Of a stretch of DNA of 64,000 nt, positions 51,801 to 62,595 are shown piece by piece. The notes beneath the pieces are model-generated. The model had not been told where the DNA came from and made no database searches. It saw nothing but the letters and a program-made list of their open reading frames with translations. Each line of letters starts with the position of its first letter. Positions within the stretch are counted from its first letter, which is position 1. Source of the stretch: Streptomyces cyaneofuscatus (lineage in GTDB: Bacteria > Actinomycetota > Actinomycetes > Streptomycetales > Streptomycetaceae); NCBI RefSeq assembly GCF_000718135.1, contig NZ_JOEM01000028.1, positions 1-64,000 on the forward strand, in the 5' to 3' direction. A program made the translations under genes and the position numbers.

Positions 51801-52391
51801 ATGAACGAGGACGAAGCCGAAGCGCCGTACGCCGGGCGGCAACGGTTCTGGCGCGGCGAGCACCTGGCCTTCACCCCCATGGAGCCGGACGACGCCGAGC
51901 TGATCCAGCACTGGCGCGCCGACCCGGTCGCCGCCCAGGAGATCGGCGTGTGGCCCGGACCGCTCCACGAGCTCCACGAGCGGCTCGTCTCCTACGTCGA
52001 GGACCGCACCCGCGACGACTTCCTCATCCTGCTCCCGGACGACACCCCCATCGGCCACATAGCCCTCACCGACGAGGACTTCGTCGACGGCACCGCCGAG
52101 GCCTGTCTCCTGCTCGCCCCCGAGCACCGCTCCAACGGGTACGGCGCCGACGCGCTCGCCGCCCTGACCGACCTGGCCTTCGGCGAACTGCCCCTGCACC
52201 GCGTGGAAGCCGTCACCCACACCGGGAACGCGGCAGCTCTCGCCACCCTGAAGAGGGCCGGGTTCACACAGGAGGGCGTACGCCGGTCCTCCTGCCTGCA
52301 CCGGGGCCGCCGCCACGACAGCGCGCTCCTCGCCCTGCTCCGTACGGAGTGGGAGGCGCAGACCCGCCCCCGGGCCTGGGACCACGTCTGA
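51801..52391 (+). CDS. GNAT acetyltransferase, RimJ/RimL type
   Basis: A 196-residue N-acetyltransferase. FWRGEHLAFTPMEPDDAELIQHWRADP is a RimJ/RimL-like N-terminus. The acetyl-CoA loop is LLLAPEHRSNGYGADALAAL (R-x-x-G-Y-G), and VEAVTHTGNAAALATLKRAGFTQEGVRRS is the typical C-terminal part. It is 68 bases after ychJ on the same strand. The acceptor (protein N-terminus, amino sugar or drug) is unknown. Confidence 0.9.
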   Translation: MNEDEAEAPYAGRQRFWRGEHLAFTPMEPDDAELIQHWRADPVAAQEIGVWPGPLHELHERLVSYVEDRTRDDFLILLPDDTPIGHIALTDEDFVDGTAEACLLLAPEHRSNGYGADALAALTDLAFGELPLHRVEAVTHTGNAAALATLKRAGFTQEGVRRSSCLHRGRRHDSALLALLRTEWEAQTRPRAWDHV

Positions 52392-52400
52392 CCCGAGGGA

Positions 52401-54551
<2,151 letters not shown>

Positions 54552-55397
54552 TCAGCCGATCAGCGAGGCGACCGACGCCTTCAGCCGCGCGATGAACGCC
54601 TCCCGGAGCTCCTCGTCCACCCGGTCCAGCGAGAGGTACGGATTGAGGTCCTCCAGCTCCACGAGGAGCAGCTCGCCCTCCTCCGTACGGCAGGCGTCGA
54701 CCCGCTGGATGCCGTGGCCGAGCGCGTTCCACTCGATGAAGCGCCGTGCGAACGCCAGGTCCGCCGCGTCGGCCGCGTACGGCTCCAGCACCCACCGCCG
54801 CTCCGGGTCCGGCGCGTACAGCGCGTACTGGAAGTCGTGGTCGACGAAGTAGAAGGACACCTCGTGGCGGAAGTCGACCCGGGGCTGCACGAGCAGCACG
54901 CCCTCGGCCTCCCGCTCCAGCTCGCCCGCGACCTCCGCCCCGCCGACGAACCGCAGCCCCACCGAGTCCGCCCCCAGCTTCGGCTTGACCGCGTACACCC
55001 CGGCCTCGGGCAGCAGCCCCAGATCCGCCGCCCGGTCCACCGTGGGGATCACCGGGAACCCGGCCCGGCTCAGCTCCACCAGATACCCCTTGCCCGCCAT
55101 GTCCCCCCGCCCGTCCAGCGGGTTGTAGACCGGCACGCCCAGCTCCAGTGCCCGCGCGCGGAACGCGTCGTACGCCTCCTGGTAGTGCAGGACGGGCCCG
55201 CTGTTGCGTACGAGGACGAGATCGAAGCGGTCCAGCAGCGCGGCCGCGTCCCGGGGGTGGCAGAGCGCGACGTCGAACGCCTCGCGCAGCCGGGCTGCCA
55301 GGAAGATGTCCTCGTCGCAGTAACGCCGCCCGCGCGCCTCGTAGGTGAGATCGGTGACGAGGAGGAGGGCGGGGCGGGGGCCGACGGGGGCGGTCAT
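54552..55397 (-). CDS. ATP-grasp-like protein of unknown substrate
   Basis: A 281-residue protein with the ATP-grasp layout. The N-terminal part (LLLVTDLTYEARGRRYCDEDIFLAARLREAF and LVLVRNSGPVLHY) precedes a Lys-containing YAVKPKLGADSVGLRF segment (ATP-binding lysine). EVSFYFVDHDFQYALY comes next, and a metal-binding end, ELLLVELEDLNPYLSLDRV, carries Glu/Asn ligands. RimK or glutathione-synthetase-like ligases are the nearest pattern. The substrates are unknown. It is the gene upstream of the DHA2 exporter on the same strand, so it might make what the pump exports; that is only inference. Confidence 0.7.
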   Translation of the reverse strand: MTAPVGPRPALLLVTDLTYEARGRRYCDEDIFLAARLREAFDVALCHPRDAAALLDRFDLVLVRNSGPVLHYQEAYDAFRARALELGVPVYNPLDGRGDMAGKGYLVELSRAGFPVIPTVDRAADLGLLPEAGVYAVKPKLGADSVGLRFVGGAEVAGELEREAEGVLLVQPRVDFRHEVSFYFVDHDFQYALYAPDPERRWVLEPYAADAADLAFARRFIEWNALGHGIQRVDACRTEEGELLLVELEDLNPYLSLDRVDEELREAFIARLKASVASLIG

Positions 55398-55513
55398 GGC
55401 TTCTCCGGGGTGAGCGTGAGGGAGCGGACGCTCACTATCCCTGACGGCCCCGCCCAGGTCCCCGCCGGGCCCCGCTCCGCCACCGGACCCCGGCCCGCCG
55501 CGCCCGTGTCAGG

Positions 55514-55777
55514 TCAGGAGAACGAGCCGGGACCCACCGCCAGCCGGGGGTGGTGAGCGGCCAGCACCTTGTTGGCGCGCGCCAGCTCGGCGAGGGCCTG
55601 TTCGCGGTCGGCCTGGTCCTCGATGCCCAGCCGGGGCCCCCGGAACCTGCGGACCTCGCGGGCCGCGCAGTCGGCCTCGAACTCCGCCTCCAGGATGTGC
55701 GGCGGGATGCACGAGCCGATCAGCGCGGCGACCCGGTCCGGGATCGGCACGGGGACGAGGAGGTGCGAGGCGGTCAT
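55514..55777 (-). CDS. Small hypothetical protein
   Basis: An 87-residue protein from ATG 55777; GAACG/GGGAAC precedes it, and the 43-codon extension upstream is not gene-like. A short N-terminal part (VPVPIPDRVAALIGSCIPPHILE) is followed by a charged helical region (LEAEFEADCAAREVRRF, then EDQADREQALAELARANKVLAAHH). There is no signal peptide and no known domain. It lies 116 bases before the ATP-grasp gene on the same strand. I do not recognise it. Confidence 0.55.
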   Translation of the reverse strand: MTASHLLVPVPIPDRVAALIGSCIPPHILEAEFEADCAAREVRRFRGPRLGIEDQADREQALAELARANKVLAAHHPRLAVGPGSFS

Positions 55778-55978
55778 GGGGCGTTCCCTCTCGGATGGTT
55801 GGCCAGGAGGCGGTACGTGGGTGCTGCCGCCGGATGAGCGGCAGACCCCTCCTTGTGTACGGGACGCGGTTCCGGGTTTCTCGTCGGATACGTCTCCGTG
55901 TCGCAACCGTTTGGGACTGACCGTCTATTTCGCCTTACGCACGGGTAAGTTGACCTGTCGCGCCAAACATGATCCGGA

Positions 55979-57193
55979 TCAGGGGGATGTGCCGGCCGAG
56001 CGGGCGCGCAGCCGCAGGGCGCGGAGCACGGCCTCCGTCGCGAAACGGCTTTCCGGGTCGACGAGTTGATCACCGAAGATGGTCTCCAGGCTGCGCATGC
56101 GGTAGCGCACGGTCTGCGGGTGCACATCGAGCAGTTCGCCCATCTGGGCCGCCGTGCCCCGGGTGTCGAGCCAGATCCGCAGTGTCTCGATCAGCCGCTC
56201 ACGGCGGGTGTTGCTGATCCCCGCCACGGCGGCCAGTTCCCGCTGGGCGAGCTGGTCGAGCAGGGCGGGGTCGGAGAGCAGCCACAGGGTGATGAGGTGG
56301 TCCTCGCAGCGGATCAGCGGGGCGTCGTCGATCACGCCGGAGTCGACGAGCTCCAGCACCCGGCGGGCCCAGCGGATCGAGTCGCAGGCCAGGGCGGTCG
56401 GGACGGTCAGCCCGATCGCCGCGTGGCCGGCGGGGAGGGCCTGTTCCAGCATGGATCTTCGCGCGTCGTTCAGGGGGCCGGGGACGAGTAAGTGCGGCTG
56501 GGGGTCGCTGAGATCGAGGAGGAGGTCCCGGTCGGCGCTGAGCCGGTCGAGGGCGGCCGGGGCGCGGACGGCGACCAGGGTGACCTCGTCGGGCAGCGCC
56601 CAGCCGGTCTGCTCGCAGAGGTCGGCGATGGCGCTGCGGGGGGCGGGGCGCCCGGCGAGGATGAGGTGGAGCAGACGCCGGCGCAGCGCCTCGCTCTGCT
56701 CCCCGGACTGCGACTGGACCTCCAGGAAGCCCTCGCGGGAGAGCGATTCCAGTTCGTCGACATAGGCGAAGAGCGCGTCGGCGAAGCTGAGCATCAGGGT
56801 GGGGGAGAGGTGGTAGCTCTGGCCCACCTTCTTGGCCCGCCGCAGCGCCACCCGCGCGCCGAGCCGGTAGGCGCCCTGGAGGGTGTCCATCGTCCGCCCC
56901 TCGTACGCCTCGAACCGCCCGAACCGCCGGCACATGTCGTCCCGAAGCGTGGTGGGGGTGGTGGGCTCGGCCACCAGGTCGACGAAGGAGGCGAGGCTCT
57001 GCTCGACGCCCACCCGGATGGCCTGGCCGTTCGGGCCGTCCAGCAGCCGGGCGTATTCCGGATAGGCGCGGGTGACCTCCACGCCGATTTCCTTGATGAG
57101 GCTGGGGAGTTCGGGCCGCATGATCGCGGCGAATTCCTGGGGGAGCGGCCCCAGGGGGTCATCGGTGTCCAACGGCTGTATGAGGTGTGCCAT
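55979..57193 (-). CDS. PucR-family transcriptional regulator
   Basis: A 404-residue regulator; ATG 57193 (MAHLIQP) with GAGGGG upstream is preferred over 78 extra codons in frame. The C-terminal helix-turn-helix of PucR/CdaR type is clear: TRGTAAQMGELLDVHPQTVRYRMRSLETIFG. The middle has a GGDEF-like/CdaR region (HAAIGLTVPTALACDSIRWARRVLELV), and the N-terminal half is all helical, with no PucR purine-sensing domain visible. It diverges from the secreted-protein/Mce locus, and PucR-type genes are known neighbours of Streptomyces mce clusters, so it may regulate them. Confidence 0.88.
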   Translation of the reverse strand: MAHLIQPLDTDDPLGPLPQEFAAIMRPELPSLIKEIGVEVTRAYPEYARLLDGPNGQAIRVGVEQSLASFVDLVAEPTTPTTLRDDMCRRFGRFEAYEGRTMDTLQGAYRLGARVALRRAKKVGQSYHLSPTLMLSFADALFAYVDELESLSREGFLEVQSQSGEQSEALRRRLLHLILAGRPAPRSAIADLCEQTGWALPDEVTLVAVRAPAALDRLSADRDLLLDLSDPQPHLLVPGPLNDARRSMLEQALPAGHAAIGLTVPTALACDSIRWARRVLELVDSGVIDDAPLIRCEDHLITLWLLSDPALLDQLAQRELAAVAGISNTRRERLIETLRIWLDTRGTAAQMGELLDVHPQTVRYRMRSLETIFGDQLVDPESRFATEAVLRALRLRARSAGTSP

Positions 57194-57835
57194 GCCATGT
57201 CCCCTCTGCTCTCGGCGCCCGGTGGTGGGGTGAGACGGTGGGGGAAAGCGCTCCCACGAACCGACAGGTGTGTACCAAGTCCGCGACGAAGATAGACCAC
57301 GGAACAGGCACTGCACACCACTTGGACAAGATCGGGGTGCAGGGGGCACGCATCGTGTCCATGCGGTGCGACTTACGCGCAGGTCGGACGGTACTGCGCG
57401 CTTTCGGACAATGAATTTCGGCCGCATGCTCCGGCGGTGACAAGAGCCGCTACCAGGCCCGTGGCGTCGTCCGGGGCCGTTCCCGGCCCGGCGCGGGGGG
57501 CCGGTTCCGGCGGCCGGCCGGTATTCCGGCGCCGCCGGATGCGCATTCCTTGATAAGGGGGTGACCCCCGGTTACTCATTTACGGATCAAAAACAGGGCC
57601 GCGCAAAAATTCTTGGCCGGACGGATTGTGTGGCTGTGTTTCCCGCGAGTAACATCACGCTTCGTTCAATTCGGACATGAAATCTGCCCGAAATTTGACG
57701 CTCAGATCTTCCTCCCCCGGGTCCACCCCGCGGCTCCATCACCGCCGACGAATGCGTCGTGGTGCGGGCATGCGTCGGAGAACCGGTCAACTTCGCGCAC
57801 GAGGCCGCAACCCGGCGGCCGAAAGAGGGGACGAC
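57194..57835. other. Long intergenic region between PucR and the secreted-protein genes
   Basis: About 640 bases without a convincing gene. It contains G/C-rich inverted stretches (57470-57540), a 5-bp hairpin GGGGG-TGA-CCCCC (57557-57569) and the complementary heptamers GTTACTC (57571-57577) and GAGTAAC (57647-57653). From 57540 to 57700 it is clearly A/T-richer. Divergent promoters for PucR and the first secreted gene are expected here; the paired heptamers are candidate operator halves. A frame reading from ATG 57677 into the secreted gene lacks coding-like composition and was not used. Confidence 0.4.
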
Positions 57836-58768
57836 ATGAGATCCGTTTCCAACCGCACCCGCATAGGGCTGCTCGCGGCATTCACCGCCTTCAGCGCCGT
57901 GCTCTCCACCGGTTCGGCCGCCGCGGCGACCGAACTCAACGGCGACTGGGCGCCGTTCGACCGCTGCCCGGTGGACGCGCCCGCCATGCTCGCGGCGGAC
58001 GGCATCACGAATATCGCCACCTGTATCTCGTCGAGCTCGGTCACCGGCTCCATCACCCTCGGCAAGAGCCAGGTCCCCACCGGCAACAGCGATCTGCAGC
58101 TCGGCGTCATCCAGCACAGCAACGGCACCACCACCCTGGTGGCGCCCCCCGAGGGCGCGCTCACCGCCGACCCGGCCCAGGTCCCCGGAGGGCTGCTCGG
58201 GCTGATGTGCCCCAGTGCCATCCCCTTCGTCTCCGCGATCTGCCGCCAGCTGACGGACAACAACCTCAACCGGATCACGGCCACGATCGAACCGGCCGGT
58301 GCGCCGCGGGACTTCAACATGGTGGCGGCCTTCTCCACCGGCGAGCCCATCCTCACCCTGCCGGTCCGCATCCACCTGAAGAACCCGTTCCTCGGCGACA
58401 AGTGCTACATCGGCACCACCGCCAACCCCGTGCTCCTGAAGCCGCAGAACCTGAACGCGCCGACCCTGTCGCTCCAGCGGTTCGCGGCCGACGGAACCCC
58501 GGACGACGAGGGTGAGATGGGCCGCTACACCTTCGCCGGCGCCGACCAGGGCGACGCCACGTTCGCCGTCCCGGGGGCGAGCGGCTGCGGAGCCGGTCTC
58601 CTGGACTGGGCGGTGAACCTCAAGACCGGTCTTCCGTCGGCCGCCGGGAAGAACGGCGTGAAGCTCAACAACACCTCGACCTACTTCGGCAGCCCCTACG
58701 ACCCGGCCGGCCTGGCGCCGAACGAGGGCCGGAAGCTGTCGGAATTCTGGCACTCCGCGAAGCGGTAG
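57836..58768 (+). CDS. Secreted protein 1 of the Mce-linked locus
   Basis: A 310-residue exported protein; ATG 57836 has GAAAGAGGGG upstream. A signal peptide (LLAAFTAFSAVLSTGSAAAA) is cleaved near residue 31. The mature part has six Cys (DRCPVD, ATCISS, LMCPSA, AICRQL, DKCYIG and SGCGAG), suitable for three disulfides, and is rich in Thr, Asn and Gly. No enzyme motif is visible. I know similar proteins next to PucR and mce genes in Streptomyces but no tested function. A second secreted protein follows after 202 bases. Confidence 0.75.
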   Translation: MRSVSNRTRIGLLAAFTAFSAVLSTGSAAAATELNGDWAPFDRCPVDAPAMLAADGITNIATCISSSSVTGSITLGKSQVPTGNSDLQLGVIQHSNGTTTLVAPPEGALTADPAQVPGGLLGLMCPSAIPFVSAICRQLTDNNLNRITATIEPAGAPRDFNMVAAFSTGEPILTLPVRIHLKNPFLGDKCYIGTTANPVLLKPQNLNAPTLSLQRFAADGTPDDEGEMGRYTFAGADQGDATFAVPGASGCGAGLLDWAVNLKTGLPSAAGKNGVKLNNTSTYFGSPYDPAGLAPNEGRKLSEFWHSAKR

Positions 58769-58970
58769 CGGCCGACGCCCTCCATTCCCCCGAGGGCCTT
58801 GCAGAACCGGCATAAGGAGGTGGTGCGAAAGCCGCCCGACCGCTCCTCGGTGAAGGCGGACCGAAAAGAATAGCCGCGCCTTCTCCAGTCCAGTTCGAAG
58901 CGTGCCGCCCGGATTTCCCGGGCGCGCGTCCACTCGTATCCCCAACGGGACAAGAAAAGGGAGTCATTCC

Positions 58971-59627
58971 ATGATCAAGCGATCCGGTGTACTGACCGCG
59001 ATAGGTGCCGCCGTGGCATCCGTCGCGCTTGCCGCTCCGTCGGCCATCGCCGCCCCGACCAGCTGGACCATCACGCCGACCGGCGCCTTCACCGGCAGCG
59101 CCGGCGTGACCGTCCTGACCGACAACAACGGCAACAAGATCCAGTGTGCGACCTCCGCCGCGTCGGGCTCGGCCCCCACGTCCCCGGTGGCCGGCTCCCC
59201 GGCGCAGCTCGCGTCCATCTCGGCGATCTCGTTCAACTCGCCCTGCACCGGGCCGTTCAGCTCGACGTGGACCGTGACCACCACGCCTCCGTGGCAGATC
59301 TGGGGTCTCGACTACACGGCGGGTGCCGGCACCAACTCCACCGGCCAGGTGACCGGTGAGATCAGGACGATCAAGGCGAAGGTGACCGGGAGCAGCCTGC
59401 TGGGCCCGTGCACCTTCGACGTCACCGGCAAGGTGGCGGCCAAGTACAACAACCCGAGCGCAGGTGGGAGCAACGGCACGCTGAACACGGCGGGCGGCGG
59501 TCTCACGCTGGCCATCGCCAACAAGGTCGGCGGCGGCTGCGGCATCGTCGGCACCACCGCCAGCTTCCAGGGCCTCTACACCATCAAGAACACGGCCACC
59601 GGCAAGTCCCCGGTCATCAGCGGCTGA
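58971..59627 (+). CDS. Secreted protein 2 of the Mce-linked locus
   Basis: A 218-residue exported protein; ATG 58971 has GGGAG 8 bases upstream. The signal peptide ends SAIAAP (about 28). The mature protein is beta-rich, with Gly/Thr/Ser repeats and four Cys (IQCATS, SPCTGPF, GPCTFDV, GGCGIV), and reads like a single immunoglobulin-like or lipocalin-like sandwich. No catalytic signature is seen. It ends at a strong terminator with a T-run. Its small size and two disulfides suit an extracellular binding protein. Confidence 0.75.
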   Translation: MIKRSGVLTAIGAAVASVALAAPSAIAAPTSWTITPTGAFTGSAGVTVLTDNNGNKIQCATSAASGSAPTSPVAGSPAQLASISAISFNSPCTGPFSSTWTVTTTPPWQIWGLDYTAGAGTNSTGQVTGEIRTIKAKVTGSSLLGPCTFDVTGKVAAKYNNPSAGGSNGTLNTAGGGLTLAIANKVGGGCGIVGTTASFQGLYTIKNTATGKSPVISG

Positions 59628-59938
59628 TCCACCGCCCCTGATGCGCAGTACGTGAGTGTGGTGCCCGGCCGTGCGCCCTCGGCGGCCGGGCACCACCGCG
59701 CTTTTCCACTCACTCGCCGACAACTCCGCGGGCCGGAATTGTCATTGCCTGCCAAAGAACCGCGCCGGGTGAAAACTCGGAATTCCCGGCTCTTCCCAGG
59801 CGGCCGAAGGAGTGCGTAGCGTACCGGTCGGTAGGAGGATCATTCCGCGTCCGCCCGAAAGGCCGTTGCCGAGAAATGGACCCCATGTGGCGGCCATCGA
59901 ACCGATGGGCCCGCGCGCGCCGGAAGGACACCATCCGC
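59628..59938. other. Intergenic region between secreted proteins 2 and 3
   Basis: About 310 bases. The left part holds the terminator described separately (59658-59696). The right part has no gene and presumably holds a new promoter for secreted protein 3 and the Mce genes; GTACCGGTCGGTAGGAGG (59821-59838) contains a small CCG/CGG dyad. Nothing else was seen. Confidence 0.4.
59658..59696 (+). terminator. Rho-independent terminator after secreted protein 2
   Basis: A perfect 14-bp stem (GTGGTGCCCGGCCG at 59658-59671 and its complement at 59683-59696) with an 11-base loop, followed by CGCGCTTTTCC containing a T-run. It separates secreted proteins 1-2 from the downstream gene 3. Confidence 0.85.
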
Positions 59939-61468
59939 ATGACCGTCGATGTACGCGCCGCGGCGAGACGCCCCCTTCATCTCGCCCTGGGCGGGGCGCT
60001 CGTCGTCGCCACCGCGCTCATTCCGAGCGCCGAATCGGTGGCGGCCGATCAGACCTCCGAGGTCACCCTTCCCTATACCTGCCAGTTCCCCTCCGGCCCG
60101 GAAGAGGTGGAGGTCGCAGTCAAGGCGGTACTGCCCGTCTCGGCCCGGACGGCGGAGACGATCCGCCCCGGGGACGTCTCCGTCGACGTGAGCCTGGCGC
60201 GATCCGCGCTCGCCCAGTTCACCGCAGTGGAGGCGGCCACGCTGTCGGCCGTCGCCGAGCTGACCGTACGCAACACCGTCGGCGAGCACACCGCCGACGC
60301 CTCCTGGCAGCAGCTCGAAGCCCCCGCGGTCACGCTGCCGCCGGAAGGTGAGGGCGAGGACGGCGTGGTGCTCGCTGCCACCGGCGACGTCCCCACCGTC
60401 GCGTTCGGCAGCCCCGGACGCGCGACGATCGCCCCGGCCGCCCTCAGCCTCACCCTCGCCTCCTTCACCGAGGACGGCGCCCCGACCACGCCCCCGGAGC
60501 TCACCGTCGTCTGCGAGAGGGCCGACGACGAGGAGCGCCCGCTCGCCCGGATCACCGTCCGCGACAGCGCCGGCCCGACCACCCCCGCACCCACGCCGGA
60601 CGCCCCGGACACCCCGGTCCCCGGGGAGGACGACGCCGCCGAACCCCCCGCGAAGCCGGACCGCCCGGCCCCCGGCCTCGACCCGGACGCCCACCGCAGG
60701 ATCGACGACCTCACCGAGGCGCGGCTCGAAGCCCTCGACGACGCGGACCCCGGAAGCTGCCCCATCGAGATCCCGCCCGAGTGGGTGATGACCACCGCGG
60801 AGACGTACGCCGCCGGATACGCCAACGCCGTCAAGCTGGACGGAGCGGCGGCGCTCGGACCCGCGTTCATGAAGGTCGTCCTCAACAAGCGGTACATCAA
60901 CGACTCCTGCGCCTCTACCGTCGACGTCACCTCCGAGGTGGAGTTCGAGTACGAGGGCAAACGACAGCTCCCGCCCACGAAGGCGACCTTCCTCAGCTAC
61001 GGGTTCATGCCGACGACCGCCACGATGGTCCTGGAGCAGGTCGGACCGCCGGCCGTCGTGCAGACTCACACGGTCACCAACACCCCGACCTACCCCGAGG
61101 AATCGACGGTCACCGCCCAGCTCTCCATGCGCCTGTACGACGTGAAGGTGAACGGCGTACCGCTGGACGTGGGCCCGGACTGCCGCACCGAACGGCCCTT
61201 CGAGCAGGTCCTCAAGGGGTACGGCCAGAGCTATCCACCGGCCGGCTACCTCGTGGCGACCGGCGGGAATCTGACCGGCTACGCGCACATCCCGCCGTTC
61301 AAGGGGTGCGGTGTCGGCGAGAACCTCGACCCGCTCTTCACCTCGGCCATCTCCAGCGTCGGCAAGAAGGCCGACAACTACACCAAGATGACGCAGGCCC
61401 CGCTCTGCGTGGCGACGAACCCGGACGGGCCGGACTGCCCGCCGAAGGTGCCGAAGCCCGAGCGGTGA
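59939..61468 (+). CDS. Secreted protein 3 (DUF6801-like) upstream of the Mce transporter
   Basis: A 509-residue exported protein; ATG 59939 has GGAAGGA upstream. The signal peptide ends at VAADQ (about 36). An N-terminal beta-rich domain (about 40-200), starting VTLPYTCQFPSG, resembles DUF6801. A Pro-rich linker (TTPAPTPDAPDTPVPGEDD) leads to a second domain (about 270-509) with paired Cys (GSCPIE, DSCAST, DCRTER, GCGVGE, PLCVAT, DCPPK). The design is two extracellular domains on a flexible hinge. It lies 128 bases before the Mkl ATPase gene, in the same direction. Confidence 0.72.
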   Translation: MTVDVRAAARRPLHLALGGALVVATALIPSAESVAADQTSEVTLPYTCQFPSGPEEVEVAVKAVLPVSARTAETIRPGDVSVDVSLARSALAQFTAVEAATLSAVAELTVRNTVGEHTADASWQQLEAPAVTLPPEGEGEDGVVLAATGDVPTVAFGSPGRATIAPAALSLTLASFTEDGAPTTPPELTVVCERADDEERPLARITVRDSAGPTTPAPTPDAPDTPVPGEDDAAEPPAKPDRPAPGLDPDAHRRIDDLTEARLEALDDADPGSCPIEIPPEWVMTTAETYAAGYANAVKLDGAAALGPAFMKVVLNKRYINDSCASTVDVTSEVEFEYEGKRQLPPTKATFLSYGFMPTTATMVLEQVGPPAVVQTHTVTNTPTYPEESTVTAQLSMRLYDVKVNGVPLDVGPDCRTERPFEQVLKGYGQSYPPAGYLVATGGNLTGYAHIPPFKGCGVGENLDPLFTSAISSVGKKADNYTKMTQAPLCVATNPDGPDCPPKVPKPER

Positions 61469-61596
61469 CCAAAGCCCGAGCGGTGACCGAATCCGTCACC
61501 AGGTGACCAGAAAGCGCGCACCACTCCTCTCACTCACTTCCGACAGTCGGAGCGCCGACAGATGACAGAAGTCACCACCACTTCGAAGGAGGGCCG

Positions 61597-62595
61597 ATGG
61601 GAATCGAAGTAGTCGTCGAGGGCCTGACGAAGTCCTTCGGCAAGCAGAACATCTGGCAGGACGTCAGCCTCACCCTGCCCGCCGGTGAAGTGAGTGTCAT
61701 GCTCGGCCCTTCCGGCACCGGGAAGACCGTGTTCCTGAAATCCATCATCGGACTGCTGAAGCCGGAACAGGGCCGCGTCCTCATCAACGGCGTCGACATG
61801 GTGAACAGCTCCGAGCGCGACATCATGGAGACGCGGAAGCTCTTCGGCCTCATGTTCCAGGACGGGGCCCTCTTCGGCTCGATGTCCCTCTTCGACAACA
61901 TCGCCTTCCCGCTGCGCGAACACACCCGCAAGAAGGAATCCGAGATCCGCCGCATCGTCATGGAGCGGATCGACATCGTCGGACTGCTCGGCGCCGAGGG
62001 GAAGCTCCCCGGCGAGATATCCGGCGGCATGCGCAAACGCGCCGGCCTCGCCCGCGCCCTCGTCCTGGACCCGCAGATCATCCTCTGCGACGAACCGGAC
62101 TCCGGACTCGACCCGGTGCGCACCGCCTACCTCTCGCAGCTCCTGATCGACCTGAACGCGCAGATCGACGCGACGATGCTGATCGTCACCCACAACCTCG
62201 ACATCGCGGCGACCGTCCCCGACAACATGGGGATGCTGTTCTGCCGCAACCTCGTCACCTTCGGGCCGCGCGAGGTGCTCCTCACCAGCGACACCCCGGT
62301 CGTCTCGCAGTTCCTCGCCGGACGCCGCGAGGGCCCCATCGGGATGTCCGAGGAGAAGGACGCCGCCACCCTCGCCGCCGAGCAGCAACGTAACGACTCC
62401 TTCGGCAACACGGCCACGATCGCCGCACCCCGGACCGTCGTCCCGCAGCTGGAGCCCTCGCCCGGCATGCCCGTACGCCAGGGGGCGCTGCGCCGCCGTG
62501 AGCGGGTCATGGCGATGATGGGCCAGCTGCCGGAGGCCGCCCGTACGGCCATCCTCAACAGCTACGCCCCGGCCGCGGGGGGTGCGCGAGCGTGA
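61597..62595 (+). CDS. mkl: Mce/Mla-type ABC transporter ATPase (Mkl/MceG)
   Basis: A 332-residue ATPase of the MlaF/Mkl kind. Walker A is GPSGTGKT (37-44), the Q-loop is MFQDGALFGSMSLFDNIAFPL (typical of MlaF/MceG), the signature ISGGMRKRAGLARAL and Walker B IILCDEPDSGLDP. The switch is VTHNLDIA. About 80 extra C-terminal residues are characteristic of actinobacterial MceG proteins. GAAGGAGG precedes the ATG. It overlaps the permease gene (ATGA). It powers import of lipids or sterols through the Mce complex encoded next; the mceA-F genes lie beyond the window. Confidence 0.93.
   Translation: MGIEVVVEGLTKSFGKQNIWQDVSLTLPAGEVSVMLGPSGTGKTVFLKSIIGLLKPEQGRVLINGVDMVNSSERDIMETRKLFGLMFQDGALFGSMSLFDNIAFPLREHTRKKESEIRRIVMERIDIVGLLGAEGKLPGEISGGMRKRAGLARALVLDPQIILCDEPDSGLDPVRTAYLSQLLIDLNAQIDATMLIVTHNLDIAATVPDNMGMLFCRNLVTFGPREVLLTSDTPVVSQFLAGRREGPIGMSEEKDAATLAAEQQRNDSFGNTATIAAPRTVVPQLEPSPGMPVRQGALRRRERVMAMMGQLPEAARTAILNSYAPAAGGARA

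Noticed and set aside
58696..58953. An 85-residue minus-strand ORF between secreted proteins 1 and 2
   Set aside because: No ribosome binding site of note and no domain; it overlaps the end of secreted gene 1 and the leader of gene 2.
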